Origin: Halomonas cerina
Lineage (GTDB): Bacteria > Pseudomonadota > Gammaproteobacteria > Pseudomonadales > Halomonadaceae
DNA length: 64,000 nt
Assembly (NCBI RefSeq): GCF_014192215.1
Contig: NZ_JACHXP010000003.1
Coordinates: forward strand, 213,744 to 277,743
Reading direction: 5' to 3'
Shown here: one piece after another, positions 1-8,514 of the stretch
Position numbering within the stretch: the stretch's first letter is position 1
Layout: each line of letters begins with the position of its first letter
The notes under the pieces: model-generated
What the model was told of the DNA's origin: nothing
Databases searched by the model: none
Seen by the model: the letters and a program-made list of their open reading frames with translations, nothing else
Program-made: the position numbers and the translations under genes

Positions 1-65
1 CAGACGCTGAAGCAGCCGGCGATCTCCGCCAGAGCGGCGGCGATATAGATCAGCAGCGTCATCAT
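1..65 (-). CDS. YnfA/UPF0060 family small membrane protein, N-terminal part (runs off the window)
   Basis: Only the first 21 codons are inside the window, read leftwards from an ATG at 65-63 (a second ATG follows at once). The visible peptide is a hydrophobic helix ending in ALAEIAGCF. This matches the conserved start of the YnfA/UPF0060 family, four-helix inner-membrane proteins of about 108 residues related to small drug-resistance exporters. The ATG directly abuts the TGA of the dehydratase gene, and a GAAGG ribosome-binding site lies inside the end of that gene, so the two are probably co-transcribed and translationally coupled. Function in this organism is not shown. The family match rests on a short peptide but is characteristic. 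Confidence 0.65.
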   Translation of the reverse strand, partial: MMTLLIYIAAALAEIAGCFSV

Positions 66-1322
66 TCAGTTATGGCCTTCGGGGTCGTCGGCCCAGCGCT
101 CGTCCGGGTGCAACTCGTTGGCGGGCAGCACCGGGTCGTAGCCCTCGGCGCGCAGCGCCGCGATTAGTTCGCGGGTGTGGTCGCTGCCCAGCGTCTCCAG
201 GGTGGCTTCGACCTCGGTGGCGCGCAGGGACAGGTCGGTGAAGGTGCGCTGGTGGGCGATCTGGATGACGTTGGCGCGCTGCTCGGCGAGCAAGCGGGTG
301 AGTTCGGCCAGCGACCCGGGCACATCGGAGATGCCGACCCGGATGCGTACGATGCGACCGCTGCGCACCAGGCCGCGCTGGATTACCGAGGACAGCGCCA
401 GCATGTCGATATTGCCGCCGCACAGCACCAACCCTACCTTGCGGCCGCGGAAGCGTTCGGGCTCGGCGAGCAGGGCGGCCAGCCCCGCGGCCCCGGCGCC
501 CTCGGCCACCGTCTTCTCGATCTCCAGCAGCAGCAGGATGGCGCGCTCGATCTCCGGCTCGTCCACCAGCACGATGTCGGCGACCCGCTTGCGGATGATC
601 GGCAGGGTCAGGCGGCCGGGCTGCTTCACGGCAATACCCTCGGCCAGGGTGGCCAGGCCGCAGTGAACCTCCTCGCCGGCGAGCGCCTGCTTCATGGCGG
701 GGAAGCGTTGAGTCTGCACGCCGATCACCTCGATCTCGGGGCGCATGGCCTTGGCCGCCACGGCGTTGCCGCCGATCAGGCCGCCCCCGCCGATGGGCAC
801 CACCAGGCACTCCAGGTCTGGTACATCCTCGAGCATCTCCAGGGCGATGGTGCCTTGGCCGGCGATGATGCGCGCGTCGTCATAGGGATGCACGAAGACC
901 AGGTCGCGCTCCTTGGCCAGACGCTGGGCGTAGGCCCCGGCCTCGTCCACCCCGTTGCCCTCCAGATGCACTTCGGCCCCCAGGTGTCGGGTGTTGCGCA
1001 CCTTGAGGTTGGGTGTGTGGCGCGGCATGACGATGGTGGCGTGGATGCCCAGCCGGGCGGCGTGGTAGGCCACCGCCTGGGCGTGGTTGCCGGCGGACAT
1101 GGCGATCACGCCGCGGGCACGCTCCTCGGCGGTGAGCGAGAGCAGGTGGTTCAGGGCGCCGCGCTCCTTGAACGCGGCGGTGAACTGGTGGTTCTCGAAC
1201 TTGATGTAGAGCTCACAGCCGGTGAGCGTCGAGAGCGTACGCGAGCGCAGACAGGGAGTACGCTCCACGCTGTCGCGGATACGGTCGGCGGCCTGGCGGA
1301 TGTCGTCGAGGGTCACGGTCAT
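66..1322 (-). CDS. PLP-dependent threonine dehydratase with C-terminal ACT-like domain
   Basis: Deaminates threonine (and probably serine) to 2-oxobutyrate or pyruvate in the cytoplasm. 418 residues. The N-terminal fold-type II PLP domain shows the Schiff-base lysine in AAFKERGA (Lys52), the SAGNHAQ substrate loop and a glycine-rich phosphate loop (PIGGGGLIGG). A C-terminal segment from about residue 325 (RVGISDVPGSLAELTRLL) looks like an ACT regulatory domain. Length and architecture resemble the TdcB/short IlvA group rather than the 510-residue biosynthetic IlvA with two ACT-like domains. The reading frame is open up to 1394, but that would overlap the upstream ChaC gene. The ATG at 1322, 19 bp after the ChaC stop, fits better. 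It lies between chaC and the YnfA-like gene, all on the minus strand. Confidence 0.9.
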   Translation of the reverse strand: MTVTLDDIRQAADRIRDSVERTPCLRSRTLSTLTGCELYIKFENHQFTAAFKERGALNHLLSLTAEERARGVIAMSAGNHAQAVAYHAARLGIHATIVMPRHTPNLKVRNTRHLGAEVHLEGNGVDEAGAYAQRLAKERDLVFVHPYDDARIIAGQGTIALEMLEDVPDLECLVVPIGGGGLIGGNAVAAKAMRPEIEVIGVQTQRFPAMKQALAGEEVHCGLATLAEGIAVKQPGRLTLPIIRKRVADIVLVDEPEIERAILLLLEIEKTVAEGAGAAGLAALLAEPERFRGRKVGLVLCGGNIDMLALSSVIQRGLVRSGRIVRIRVGISDVPGSLAELTRLLAEQRANVIQIAHQRTFTDLSLRATEVEATLETLGSDHTRELIAALRAEGYDPVLPANELHPDERWADDPEGHN

Positions 1323-1341
1323 GGGCGGGGATCCTGGCGGT

Positions 1342-1989
1342 TCATCGTTCACCCCGGGCGGGGCCGGCGGAGCGTTGAGGGACGAGGAGGGCACGCAGTC
1401 GGCGAGCTAGGGCGAACACATGGGGGTCGTCGACCCCGAGCGTCGCCAGGGCCTCGGCTAGGTTGAGCAGGTAGTCACGGTTGGGACCGCTCGGGCCATG
1501 GGCCGTAGCGATCTGCTCGACGATGGCGTCGAGCGGGGCCTCGCCCAGGAAGGCGGCGTTGTGCTCGGTGGCGATGTAGACCAGCCCCTCGGCATGCGCG
1601 TGTCGGGTCTGGTCAGGACTGCCGCCGCCCGGCACATGCTCATCCGGGGCAAGGAAGTGCAGGGTGGTGACCTCGCGCAGGTAGCCATTCTTCTCGCGCA
1701 CGTCGAGCGGGCCCAGCACCTCGGGGGTGATCCGGTAGGCCATGCCGTGGCAGACGGCCTCGGGGCGGCGCACCAGGGTGACCACCCGGCCCGGCGCCTC
1801 GGGGGTGCCACGGTGGTCGTGAGACGCCTGCCAGAAGCGTCGCTCCCAGCCGTGGATGCAGGCGGGGCGGCGCTCCAGGAAGGGGAAATCGGCCTTCCAG
1901 ATCAGCGAGCCGTAGCCGAACAGCCAGATCTCGTGGTGGCCGTCGAAGTGGGTCATGTGTCGGTTAAGGTGTGTGGTATCGAGGGTCAT
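1342..1989 (-). CDS. chaC: ChaC-family glutathione-specific gamma-glutamylcyclotransferase
   Basis: Cleaves glutathione to 5-oxoproline and Cys-Gly, a cytoplasmic route of glutathione turnover. 215 residues, close to the bacterial ChaC length. The glycine-rich GYGSLIW motif that opens the cyclotransferase fold is at residues 25-31. The catalytic glutamate lies in DVREKNGY (Glu99), the position of the general acid/base in this family. No signal peptide. The chosen start lacks a clear Shine-Dalgarno; an internal Met12 is an alternative. It is upstream of, and probably co-transcribed with, the threonine dehydratase. Confidence 0.9.
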   Translation of the reverse strand: MTLDTTHLNRHMTHFDGHHEIWLFGYGSLIWKADFPFLERRPACIHGWERRFWQASHDHRGTPEAPGRVVTLVRRPEAVCHGMAYRITPEVLGPLDVREKNGYLREVTTLHFLAPDEHVPGGGSPDQTRHAHAEGLVYIATEHNAAFLGEAPLDAIVEQIATAHGPSGPNRDYLLNLAEALATLGVDDPHVFALARRLRALLVPQRSAGPARGER

Positions 1990-2121
1990 CGTTTCGCATG
2001 GACCAGGGATCAGGCCCCTATCATGCCAGCCACAAGGCAGGAAGCGTATCCGGGGTGAGGCCGTTTATCCAACAGCAGCCTGGATGGGCCTCGGCACGGC
2101 GATGGAGGGCAAAGAGTCTTC

Positions 2122-2127
2122 TATAAT
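2122..2127 (+). promoter_or_regulatory. Candidate -10 box upstream of the rhodanese gene
   Basis: A perfect TATAAT hexamer in an otherwise GC-rich 216-bp gap, 79 bp before the rhodanese ATG. No convincing -35 box is seen at 16-18 bp. A short inverted repeat (GGGG...CCCC, 2130-2145) just downstream would sit at or near the transcript start. Confidence 0.35.
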
Positions 2128-2205
2128 AAGGGGGTTAGCATCCCCTGACGAACATGGAACGGTGCGGAAACCGTTATCGAATCCCTTGAGGTTAAGGAGG
2201 CGATC

Positions 2206-2526
2206 ATGCAACCGATCACGCGTGATGAGCTGAAGACCATGAACGAAGCCGAACATGAAGATTTCGTGCTCATCAATGTATTGGCACCGGAGGCCTTCAA
2301 CAAGGAACACATACGCACCTCGATCAACATTCCCGTGAAGGACGAGAATTTCGTCGAGAAAGTGGAGGGTGTCGTCGGCTGCAAGTATCGCAAGGTTGTC
2401 GTCTACTGTGCCAACTTCGATTGCGACGCGTCTCCCAAGGCCGCCAAGCGGCTCGAAGAGGCCGGCTTCACCCAGGTATACGATTACGAAGGCGGTACGA
2501 AAGACTGGTTCGAGAAGAAAACGTAG
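2206..2526 (+). CDS. Single-domain rhodanese-like protein
   Basis: A 106-residue rhodanese fold, the size of GlpE-like single-domain sulfurtransferases, expected in the cytoplasm. The active-site loop reads VVYCANFDCDAS, with the catalytic cysteine at Cys68 and a second cysteine, Cys73, five residues on. The second cysteine is unusual for GlpE and could form a persulfide relay or a disulfide. A strong AAGGAGG ribosome-binding site precedes the ATG by about 6 nt. It stands alone, with no sulfur-metabolism genes around it, so the physiological acceptor is unknown. Sulfurtransferase activity is inferred from the fold and cysteine. Confidence 0.85.
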   Translation: MQPITRDELKTMNEAEHEDFVLINVLAPEAFNKEHIRTSINIPVKDENFVEKVEGVVGCKYRKVVVYCANFDCDASPKAAKRLEEAGFTQVYDYEGGTKDWFEKKT

Positions 2527-2744
2527 TGCTTTTGCGTTGGCCACCTTGCCTGGCAAGGGGGGCCGCGAGGATGCTTGCATGTCGTACGTCGCTCTTTCCC
2601 TACCTAGACTTGCATGACAATCGCAGGCAGGCACTTGGCACGGCGAGTAGGCAGGCCGAAGGCAGTTGCATATGTGTCTGGGGATAGCCGCTGCAACAAA
2701 GCGCAGGCTCCGTACCCTCGGCTTGGTGTGATGAGGAGGTGTGC

Positions 2745-4061
2745 ATGGAGAACGTGAAAATACTATGCCTCGTGACACCAGATATCGTCGATGACCTGAA
2801 ACGGGTGGTGAGCTCTTTCGATAGCGTATTCATTCATGTCGAGACCTATCAGAATCCGGGGGAAGTGGTCGAGTTGGTTGATAGGGGCGATTTCGATGTC
2901 ATCCTGTTTGGGGGGCCGCTTGCCTATCATATTATAAAGGACAATGTCAGGAGGCGATGGTTGAGTCTGGAGGTTCCGGTTCTGTATATTGACTACACGG
3001 AAGTGTCAATCTACAAGGCGCTGTTCCGGAGTGTTGACCTGGTCTCTATTGCCAAGGGTCTGCGTTTCAGTATCGATCATCCCGCAGAGGCTGATATAAA
3101 GGAGTGCCTAGAAGAACTGGAGATCAGGTCAGAACAGATATTTTCCTGGGAGTGTCATTATACCGACAAGCTGGATGATATTGTCAGGTTTCACTATCGG
3201 CTATGGAAAAAGGGGCAGGTCGACTTTTCCATGACGAGTATCTATCTGGTTTATGAGAAGTTGGAAAAGATGGGGGCGCCTGTCATCAGGATTTCTCCCG
3301 CGAAGTCATCGATACGCAATGGTATCCAGCGATCCATATTAATGCATCAGGCTAAGGTTGCAGGAAGGGAACAGTTGGCTGTGCTGAAGGCCAGGATGGC
3401 TGAGGCTGTGACATCAGTGCATGGTGGTGAGGACAGGGCCACCAACCAGCCTGGCGGCGTGGCGAGATTGGTCAAGGAGTTTTCAGAAAAAATCAAAGGG
3501 GAGGCGCATTGGCAAAAAGGCCGAAGTCGACTGGAAATTATCTGTAGAAAGCCGGATGTCGACAAGGAAACCAATATGCTGGATGATTTTAGTATTGGCT
3601 ACAGGATTTATACGGAATGCGGTGTAGGGTCATTCTGGGGGGTGGGGTACGGTACCTCGGTAAAGCAGGCATCGCGGCAGGCAGAAAAGGCACTCAAGGC
3701 GTCGCTAAGCCATGGGAGGTTTTCCTGCCATATCATGGACGCTGGTGGTCATTTGCTTGGCCCTGTTGGTCAGTGGGAGAAAAGGGATTTTGCGTATCGA
3801 ACGGATAATGACTATATGTTAGACTTGTCCAGAAAGACAGGCTTGGGAGTGGCAACGATTCACAAGATTCTTTCGTTGTCTGCTCGAGGAGGGGAGCTGA
3901 GGGTTACGGCGAATGAGGTGGCCAGGAAGTTTAATGTCACCTCGAGAAGTGCTCGACGAATCATTGCCTCACTGGAACAGGCCGGTTATGCCACTGTGGT
4001 AGGAGAAGAGCAACCCCTAGGAAAAGGTAGGCCGCGGCGGTTATACTTGTTGAAGGTTTGA
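2745..4061 (+). CDS. Three-part transcriptional regulator: N-terminal sensory domain, degenerate cyclase-like domain, C-terminal winged HTH
   Basis: A 438-residue soluble protein. Residues 1-125 look like an alpha/beta sensory domain reminiscent of PrpR-N (DRGDFDVILFGGPLAYHII). The middle (about 225-350) contains GSFWGVGYGTSVKQASRQAEKAL and a later GHLLGPVGQ, similar to degenerate GGDEF/GTP-cyclohydrolase-III-like domains with no intact catalytic motif. The C-terminus (about 365-438) has a helix-turn-helix (LRVTANEVARKFNVTSRSARRIIASLEQAGY). The start at ATG 2745 is set by GAGGAGG at 2733-2739; an upstream in-frame GTG (2739) overlaps that site. It converges on the amidase/transporter operon, so it is a plausible regulator of it. 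The sequence is clearly more AT-rich than the flanks. The DNA-binding role is well supported; ligand and domain names are inference. Confidence 0.65.
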   Translation: MENVKILCLVTPDIVDDLKRVVSSFDSVFIHVETYQNPGEVVELVDRGDFDVILFGGPLAYHIIKDNVRRRWLSLEVPVLYIDYTEVSIYKALFRSVDLVSIAKGLRFSIDHPAEADIKECLEELEIRSEQIFSWECHYTDKLDDIVRFHYRLWKKGQVDFSMTSIYLVYEKLEKMGAPVIRISPAKSSIRNGIQRSILMHQAKVAGREQLAVLKARMAEAVTSVHGGEDRATNQPGGVARLVKEFSEKIKGEAHWQKGRSRLEIICRKPDVDKETNMLDDFSIGYRIYTECGVGSFWGVGYGTSVKQASRQAEKALKASLSHGRFSCHIMDAGGHLLGPVGQWEKRDFAYRTDNDYMLDLSRKTGLGVATIHKILSLSARGGELRVTANEVARKFNVTSRSARRIIASLEQAGYATVVGEEQPLGKGRPRRLYLLKV

Positions 4062-4088
4062 TAAGAATTATAGAAATGAATAGGTTGG

Positions 4089-4120
4089 CCAATCTGGCAG
4101 CCTATGGCTTGCCAGATTGG
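4089..4120. terminator. Strong hairpin between convergent genes, probable bidirectional terminator
   Basis: Perfect 11-bp inverted repeat (CCAATCTGGCA at 4089-4099, TGCCAGATTGG at 4110-4120), extended inwards by GCC/GGC. It lies in the 80-bp gap between the end of the regulator (+) and the end of the amidase (-). There is no long T-run on either side, so it may act through Rho or as a 3'-end stabiliser instead of as a classical intrinsic terminator. Confidence 0.55.
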
Positions 4121-4141
4121 TGTGGGCAAGTTTGTGACACG

Positions 4142-5527
4142 TTATTGAATCTTTGACTCGATAAGCTCGGCAAAATTCAATAGACGGGTGTCATCCAGTC
4201 GTTTGCCTACCACTTGCATGCCAACAGGCAAGCCAGAGTTGCACGCGCCGATAGGCAAGGAAATTGCGGGATTGCCTGTCAAGTTGAAAGGATAGGTAAG
4301 GAACCAGCCAATCAATGAGTTTATACTTGTTCCATTAATCTCTTTGGGGGGAGAAGCATCGATGTCGAAAGCTGGCACCGACGTGGTGGGGCATACCAGG
4401 AAATCATAATCGACAAATAGCTTCGAAATGGTGTTCCATACCTTCTCTCTCGTCTGGATGGCGCGACCGTAATCAGCGGGAGTGATCTTGTTTCCTTCAC
4501 CGATCAACTGGCGTACGGCAGGCTCAAGTAGTGCTAGTTCATTATCCTTGAGGTTTCCGTAAGTGCTTGAAAGCTTGAAGCGCCATAGTGTCATGAAGCA
4601 TTCTTCGACATCCAGGTTCATGCCAAGATCGACGGGTTCCACCTGACAGCCAAGACTCGAGAGTCTGGTGACGGCTGTATCAACACATGCCTCGACTTCG
4701 GGGGAGACCTGAAAATAGTCGAGACTTCTACTGTAGGCAATTTTTAGTGTCGAGAGAGAAGGCAGTGGTTTGCTCACCAGGCCGTGCTCCGTTGGAAGCG
4801 AAAACGGGTCCCTATGATCCTCTCCTGCAATCGCACGATAAAAGATATGGCTATCATGCACATTTCGAGAGATCGGACCATTGTGAAAGAAGGGGGTCGT
4901 GCTCGAGAAGGGACCCGCAACGTCCGGAATTCGGCCGAAGCTTGGCTTAAAGCCCACTACGCCGCACAAGGCAGCGGGAATCCTGAGCGAGCCTGCGCCA
5001 TCGCTGCCCTCGGCAATGGGGACCATAGTGGCGGCAACGGCCGCGGCGGACCCACCACTAGATCCTCCTGCCACCTTGGTCAGGTCCCGTGGGTTGCGAG
5101 TCTTGCCAAAGACCAGGTTGTCCGTTACGCCCTTATGGCCAAACTCGGGGGTGTTGGTCTTGCCGACAAGGATGGCCCCCTTGTTCTTGAGTCGTTCCAC
5201 CAGAATGGCATCATGCTGTGGCTTGTGGCGCCTGAAGAGTCTGGAGCCAAAGGTTGTCGTGGACCCTGAAGTTGGGGTCAGGTCCTTCAGGGCTATGGGA
5301 ATTCCATGCAGCGGGCTGAGATAGTGCCCGCGTGCGATAGCGTCGTCGGCCAGCTTGGCATCCTGCATGGCCCTTTCATAAAAGATATCGCAAAAGGCAT
5401 TTATCCTGGGGTTGAGAGATTCAATGCGTTTCAAGAAGCTGGTTGTCACTTCGGTGCAAGACACGCTCCGGTTCTTGATCAGAGTGCCAAGTTCTAGAAC
5501 GCTAAGCTCGGTAATATAATGCTCCAT
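4142..5527 (-). CDS. Amidase-signature family hydrolase
   Basis: A 461-residue amidase-signature hydrolase that cleaves an amide (or ester/urea-type) bond to a carboxylate plus an amine or ammonia. The Ser-cisSer-Lys triad is visible: Lys81 in IALKD, the cis-Ser in GGSSGGS (Ser156) and nucleophile Ser180 in GSDGAGSLR. Length is normal and there is no signal peptide. It is the last gene of a minus-strand operon (TauE-like, AtoE-like, amidase) with a 49-bp gap to the transporter gene. The physiological substrate is unknown. Because the upstream transporter belongs to a short-chain carboxylate family, the pair may import a small acid amide and hydrolyse it, but that is inference. GatA is unlikely, since there are no GatB/C neighbours. 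Confidence 0.85.
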   Translation of the reverse strand: MEHYITELSVLELGTLIKNRSVSCTEVTTSFLKRIESLNPRINAFCDIFYERAMQDAKLADDAIARGHYLSPLHGIPIALKDLTPTSGSTTTFGSRLFRRHKPQHDAILVERLKNKGAILVGKTNTPEFGHKGVTDNLVFGKTRNPRDLTKVAGGSSGGSAAAVAATMVPIAEGSDGAGSLRIPAALCGVVGFKPSFGRIPDVAGPFSSTTPFFHNGPISRNVHDSHIFYRAIAGEDHRDPFSLPTEHGLVSKPLPSLSTLKIAYSRSLDYFQVSPEVEACVDTAVTRLSSLGCQVEPVDLGMNLDVEECFMTLWRFKLSSTYGNLKDNELALLEPAVRQLIGEGNKITPADYGRAIQTREKVWNTISKLFVDYDFLVCPTTSVPAFDIDASPPKEINGTSINSLIGWFLTYPFNLTGNPAISLPIGACNSGLPVGMQVVGKRLDDTRLLNFAELIESKIQ

Positions 5528-5576
5528 TGGCGTCCTCCAGTCGGGGAGCCCGCCGGCGGGCTCCCATCAAGAATTG

Positions 5577-6902
5577 TTAGAGAAACAACAGGCCGCCGCC
5601 GATCACAAAACCGCTCACAATCAGCACCACGGCTGTATACCCCATGATGTCTCTAATTCCAAGGCCGGCAATGGCAAGCAGGGGGAGGGTCCAGAAGGGT
5701 TGCAGCATATTGGTCCAGGCATCTCCCCACGCGACCCCCATCGCCACGCGAGATATATCGGCATTCAGTTGTGAGGCGGCCTCTACCATGATGGGGCCCT
5801 GAACTGCCCATTGCCCACCGCCAGAGGGAACAAACATGTTCACGATGCCGGCACTAATGAATCCCCAGAAGGGCAAGGTATTTTCATTGGCAATGGCAAC
5901 GAACATTGAGGCGATGTCTGCAGCCAGTCCGGTATGAATCATGATACCCATGATACCCGCATAGAATGGAAACTGCATAATGATGCCATAAGCCGATTTT
6001 GCTCCGCCTGTGAAATAAGTGATGTACTCCATGGTGCTGTGGGTGAAGAGCAGGCCTAGTGCAAAGAAGGTCATAATGACGATATTGAGGTTGACGGCAC
6101 CGCCGGTAATGAAATATTGAGCTAGCCAAATGCAGCCGACAGCGCCCAGAAGAAGGGGAACAATTCTGGAGCGCTCAATCCTTTGCGCCGGTGTCAGCGT
6201 CTTCTTGTCAACTTTAACGTCAGGGTCCTGCTCTTCAAAGCTGATTTCACTTTCAGGAATACTTCTTCTCTCTTCATTGGCGCGCGGACGCATCATGACC
6301 ATGGTCAAGGGGATAATCAGCACCAACGCAAACAAGATGATTAAGGTGTTAATGGAAAAAATCGTTTGTGAAACAGGAATAACACCCATGGCGGATTCGA
6401 GGAAATGGCCTTCGGTCGCGATCAAGGTAGGTATGGCACCGCCATACCCCGCATGCCATACAATAAAACCAGCATAGGATGCAGCGACCACGAGGGGATA
6501 GTGGATCTTGTCCCTGTGAACGATGCCCATCTCCCTTGCCACAATGGCGCCTGCAATTAAGCCGAAGCCCCATGAAAACCAGCTGCAAACCATCATGACC
6601 AAGGTGGTCAGGGCAATGATCTGGACTTCATTTCTGGGAAACTTGGCAAAAGCGACCAATATCTTGTTGACGATGGGGGTGTGCGCTAGTGCGAACCCTG
6701 TTACCAGCATCAAGGTGGCCTGTGCGGTAAATCTCAAAATATCGAAAAAGCCTTCTCCCCAGAAGTCTAGCACCTGGTTGGGTTGATAGCCTTTCAGCAA
6801 GCCCAGTGCGAAAACAATAAAGGTCAAGAAGAAGACAAAGATAAAAGCGTCAGGCAGGTACCTTTCGGCTACCTTGGTAAATATGTTCGCTATCGTTCTC
6901 AT
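5577..6902 (-). CDS. AtoE-family short-chain carboxylate transporter
   Basis: A 441-residue polytopic inner-membrane protein with about 11-12 hydrophobic segments. Features of the AtoE/short-chain fatty acid transporter family are the N-terminal ERYLPDAFIFVFFLTFIVF helix, WGFGLIAGAIVAREMG, and NMFVPSGGGQWAVQGPIM near residue 360, a conserved re-entrant-type motif. A charged cytoplasmic loop occupies residues about 210-245. In E. coli AtoE takes up acetoacetate/butyrate. No ato CoA-transferase or thiolase accompanies it here; instead an amidase follows by 49 bp, suggesting a different carboxylate or amide substrate. Middle gene of the probable three-gene operon. Confidence 0.85.
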   Translation of the reverse strand: MRTIANIFTKVAERYLPDAFIFVFFLTFIVFALGLLKGYQPNQVLDFWGEGFFDILRFTAQATLMLVTGFALAHTPIVNKILVAFAKFPRNEVQIIALTTLVMMVCSWFSWGFGLIAGAIVAREMGIVHRDKIHYPLVVAASYAGFIVWHAGYGGAIPTLIATEGHFLESAMGVIPVSQTIFSINTLIILFALVLIIPLTMVMMRPRANEERRSIPESEISFEEQDPDVKVDKKTLTPAQRIERSRIVPLLLGAVGCIWLAQYFITGGAVNLNIVIMTFFALGLLFTHSTMEYITYFTGGAKSAYGIIMQFPFYAGIMGIMIHTGLAADIASMFVAIANENTLPFWGFISAGIVNMFVPSGGGQWAVQGPIMVEAASQLNADISRVAMGVAWGDAWTNMLQPFWTLPLLAIAGLGIRDIMGYTAVVLIVSGFVIGGGLLFL

Positions 6903-6984
6903 TGTAATGCCTCGCTGTTATAGGGGAGGTTCATCGACATGCAAGGGTTGTTATTGTCAGGTTGTAAAAGTGATTGTTGTTTAA

Positions 6985-7704
6985 TTAGTTTAAGGATGTA
7001 ACGATAAGAGAAGCTCCGGTTGCCAGGAGTATGGAGATATTTATTATCCTGAATGTTTTTTGGCTGATCATCCTGAATGCTGTGCGGCCGGCAAAGATGC
7101 CAGCAAACGCCATGGGAGTGAGTGCGGCAGCAATCAGCCAGGTGTTCCAGCTGCTGCCAATAGTGAAAACATGCGCAATCAATCCCAGAAAGTAGATGAA
7201 GAGAAAGTATATGAGTGTCGTGCTCCTCAAGGTGTGTTTGTCCAGATTGGTGCTGGAGAAGTAAAGAAGCAGAGGCGGGCCAGGCATGCCAAGGCTAGTG
7301 GTCAGTGCACCCGAAGAAAGGCCTGATATGATGTCCCGTGACCCCTTTTGTTGAATACTGAATCGGAGCAGTACGACAAAGGTCAGTGACAGGATGACGA
7401 TCCCTGCAAATATCTTGAGCATTGTCTCGCTGAGGAAGAGAATTAGAACAACTCCGATAGGGGTGCCAATGATGGCGCCTTTTGCAAGGTTGTAAAGCAG
7501 GTGCTTGTCAACAGTCTTCTTCAGTTCCGGGTAGAGAATAAGGGATATGATCAGCGAAATGATTATGTTGATCTGGATTGCCTGATGAGGCTCGAAGATC
7601 AAGAACAAGAGTGGCGTGGCCAGCACGGAAAAGCCGAACCCCGTTGCCGCCTGCAAGGTGGAAGCGAAGAAAATGATCAGACAGGCCAGTACGATCGCTA
7701 ACAT
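6985..7704 (-). CDS. TauE/SafE (TSUP) family membrane permease
   Basis: A 239-residue protein with about 8 hydrophobic segments. The N-terminal LACLIIFFASTLQAATGFGFSVLATPLL is the first conserved TSUP repeat; the second repeat is around SGLSSGALTTSLGMPGPPLLLYF. Members move sulfite, sulfoacetate or other small organic anions across the inner membrane. The ATG at 7704 is preceded by GGAAA at the right distance; the frame is open to 7851 but the extra N-terminal residues are not TSUP-like. First gene of the minus-strand operon with the AtoE-like transporter (82-bp gap) and amidase. The TSUP protein may export a product or a sulfur/carboxylate end product of that pathway; the substrate is unknown. 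Confidence 0.8.
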   Translation of the reverse strand: MLAIVLACLIIFFASTLQAATGFGFSVLATPLLFLIFEPHQAIQINIIISLIISLILYPELKKTVDKHLLYNLAKGAIIGTPIGVVLILFLSETMLKIFAGIVILSLTFVVLLRFSIQQKGSRDIISGLSSGALTTSLGMPGPPLLLYFSSTNLDKHTLRSTTLIYFLFIYFLGLIAHVFTIGSSWNTWLIAAALTPMAFAGIFAGRTAFRMISQKTFRIINISILLATGASLIVTSLN

Positions 7705-7929
7705 TATATTTCCAATTGCGGCGTGGTTTGGGATCACCGTATTGCTTAGGCAAAGCCTGCTCAATGTCCCTATATAGACCGTAAGTATGTCTGCAGTGTT
7801 GGGGCTGGCAATCAGGCGGCAGGAGTGGCAGGTCGGTGGATGGCAAGGCATCAGTCACTGGTAGGACGGGAGCGGAACGGTTAGGCTGCCTCTCGTTTCG
7901 TTCTCTTTTGCCGATATAAGGTGTGCCCC

Positions 7930-8502
7930 ATGACCCTGATGATTCTCGGCCTCGTGATCTTCCTCGGCGTGCACTCGGTGCGCATCGTCGCCGACGACTG
8001 GCGAACGGCACAGATCGAGCGGCTTGGCCTTACGCCCTGGAAGGCGCTCTATGCACTGGCCTCGCTGGTCGGCCTGGTGCTGGCGATCTGGGGCTACGGC
8101 CAGATGCGCCTGGATCCGCTCTTCATCTGGACACCACCGGTCGCCCTGCGTCACCTGGTCGCCCTGCTGATGATTCCGTCGTTTGTGCTGCTGGTGGCGG
8201 CCTATGTGCCGCGCAACCATCTCAAGGTGAAGCTTGGCCACCCGATGATCCTGGGCGTGAAGCTGTGGGCCTTCTCGCACCTGCTAGCCAATGGTCGGCT
8301 GGGCGACATCGTCTTCTTCGGCGCCTTCCTGGTATGGGCGGTGTTCGACTTCCGCGCCGCACGACGCCGTCCCCGACCCGCGCCGCCGGCACCAAGCTGG
8401 GCAGCCACCACCATTACGGTGGCAGTGGGTTTGGTGGCCTATGCACTCTTCGCCTTCTATCTCCACTTGCGCCTGATCGGCGTGCCGGTGATGCCGGCTT
8501 GA
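7930..8502 (+). CDS. NnrU family membrane protein
   Basis: A 190-residue protein with about six hydrophobic helices. The family signature is VHSVRIVADDWRT near the start and PRNHLKVKLGHPMILGVKLWAFSHLLANG in the middle, containing the conserved histidines that in plant Z-ISO relatives bind heme. NnrU was first linked to nitric oxide and nitrite metabolism in denitrifiers; its exact reaction in bacteria is not settled. ATG 7930 is chosen because AAGGTG lies 7 nt upstream; the frame also has a GTG at 7921. The next gene (PgpA-like) starts 12 bp after the stop, so the two are probably co-transcribed. No denitrification genes are visible nearby. Confidence 0.85.
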   Translation: MTLMILGLVIFLGVHSVRIVADDWRTAQIERLGLTPWKALYALASLVGLVLAIWGYGQMRLDPLFIWTPPVALRHLVALLMIPSFVLLVAAYVPRNHLKVKLGHPMILGVKLWAFSHLLANGRLGDIVFFGAFLVWAVFDFRAARRRPRPAPPAPSWAATTITVAVGLVAYALFAFYLHLRLIGVPVMPA

Positions 8503-8514
8503 GGCCCCCTGACC

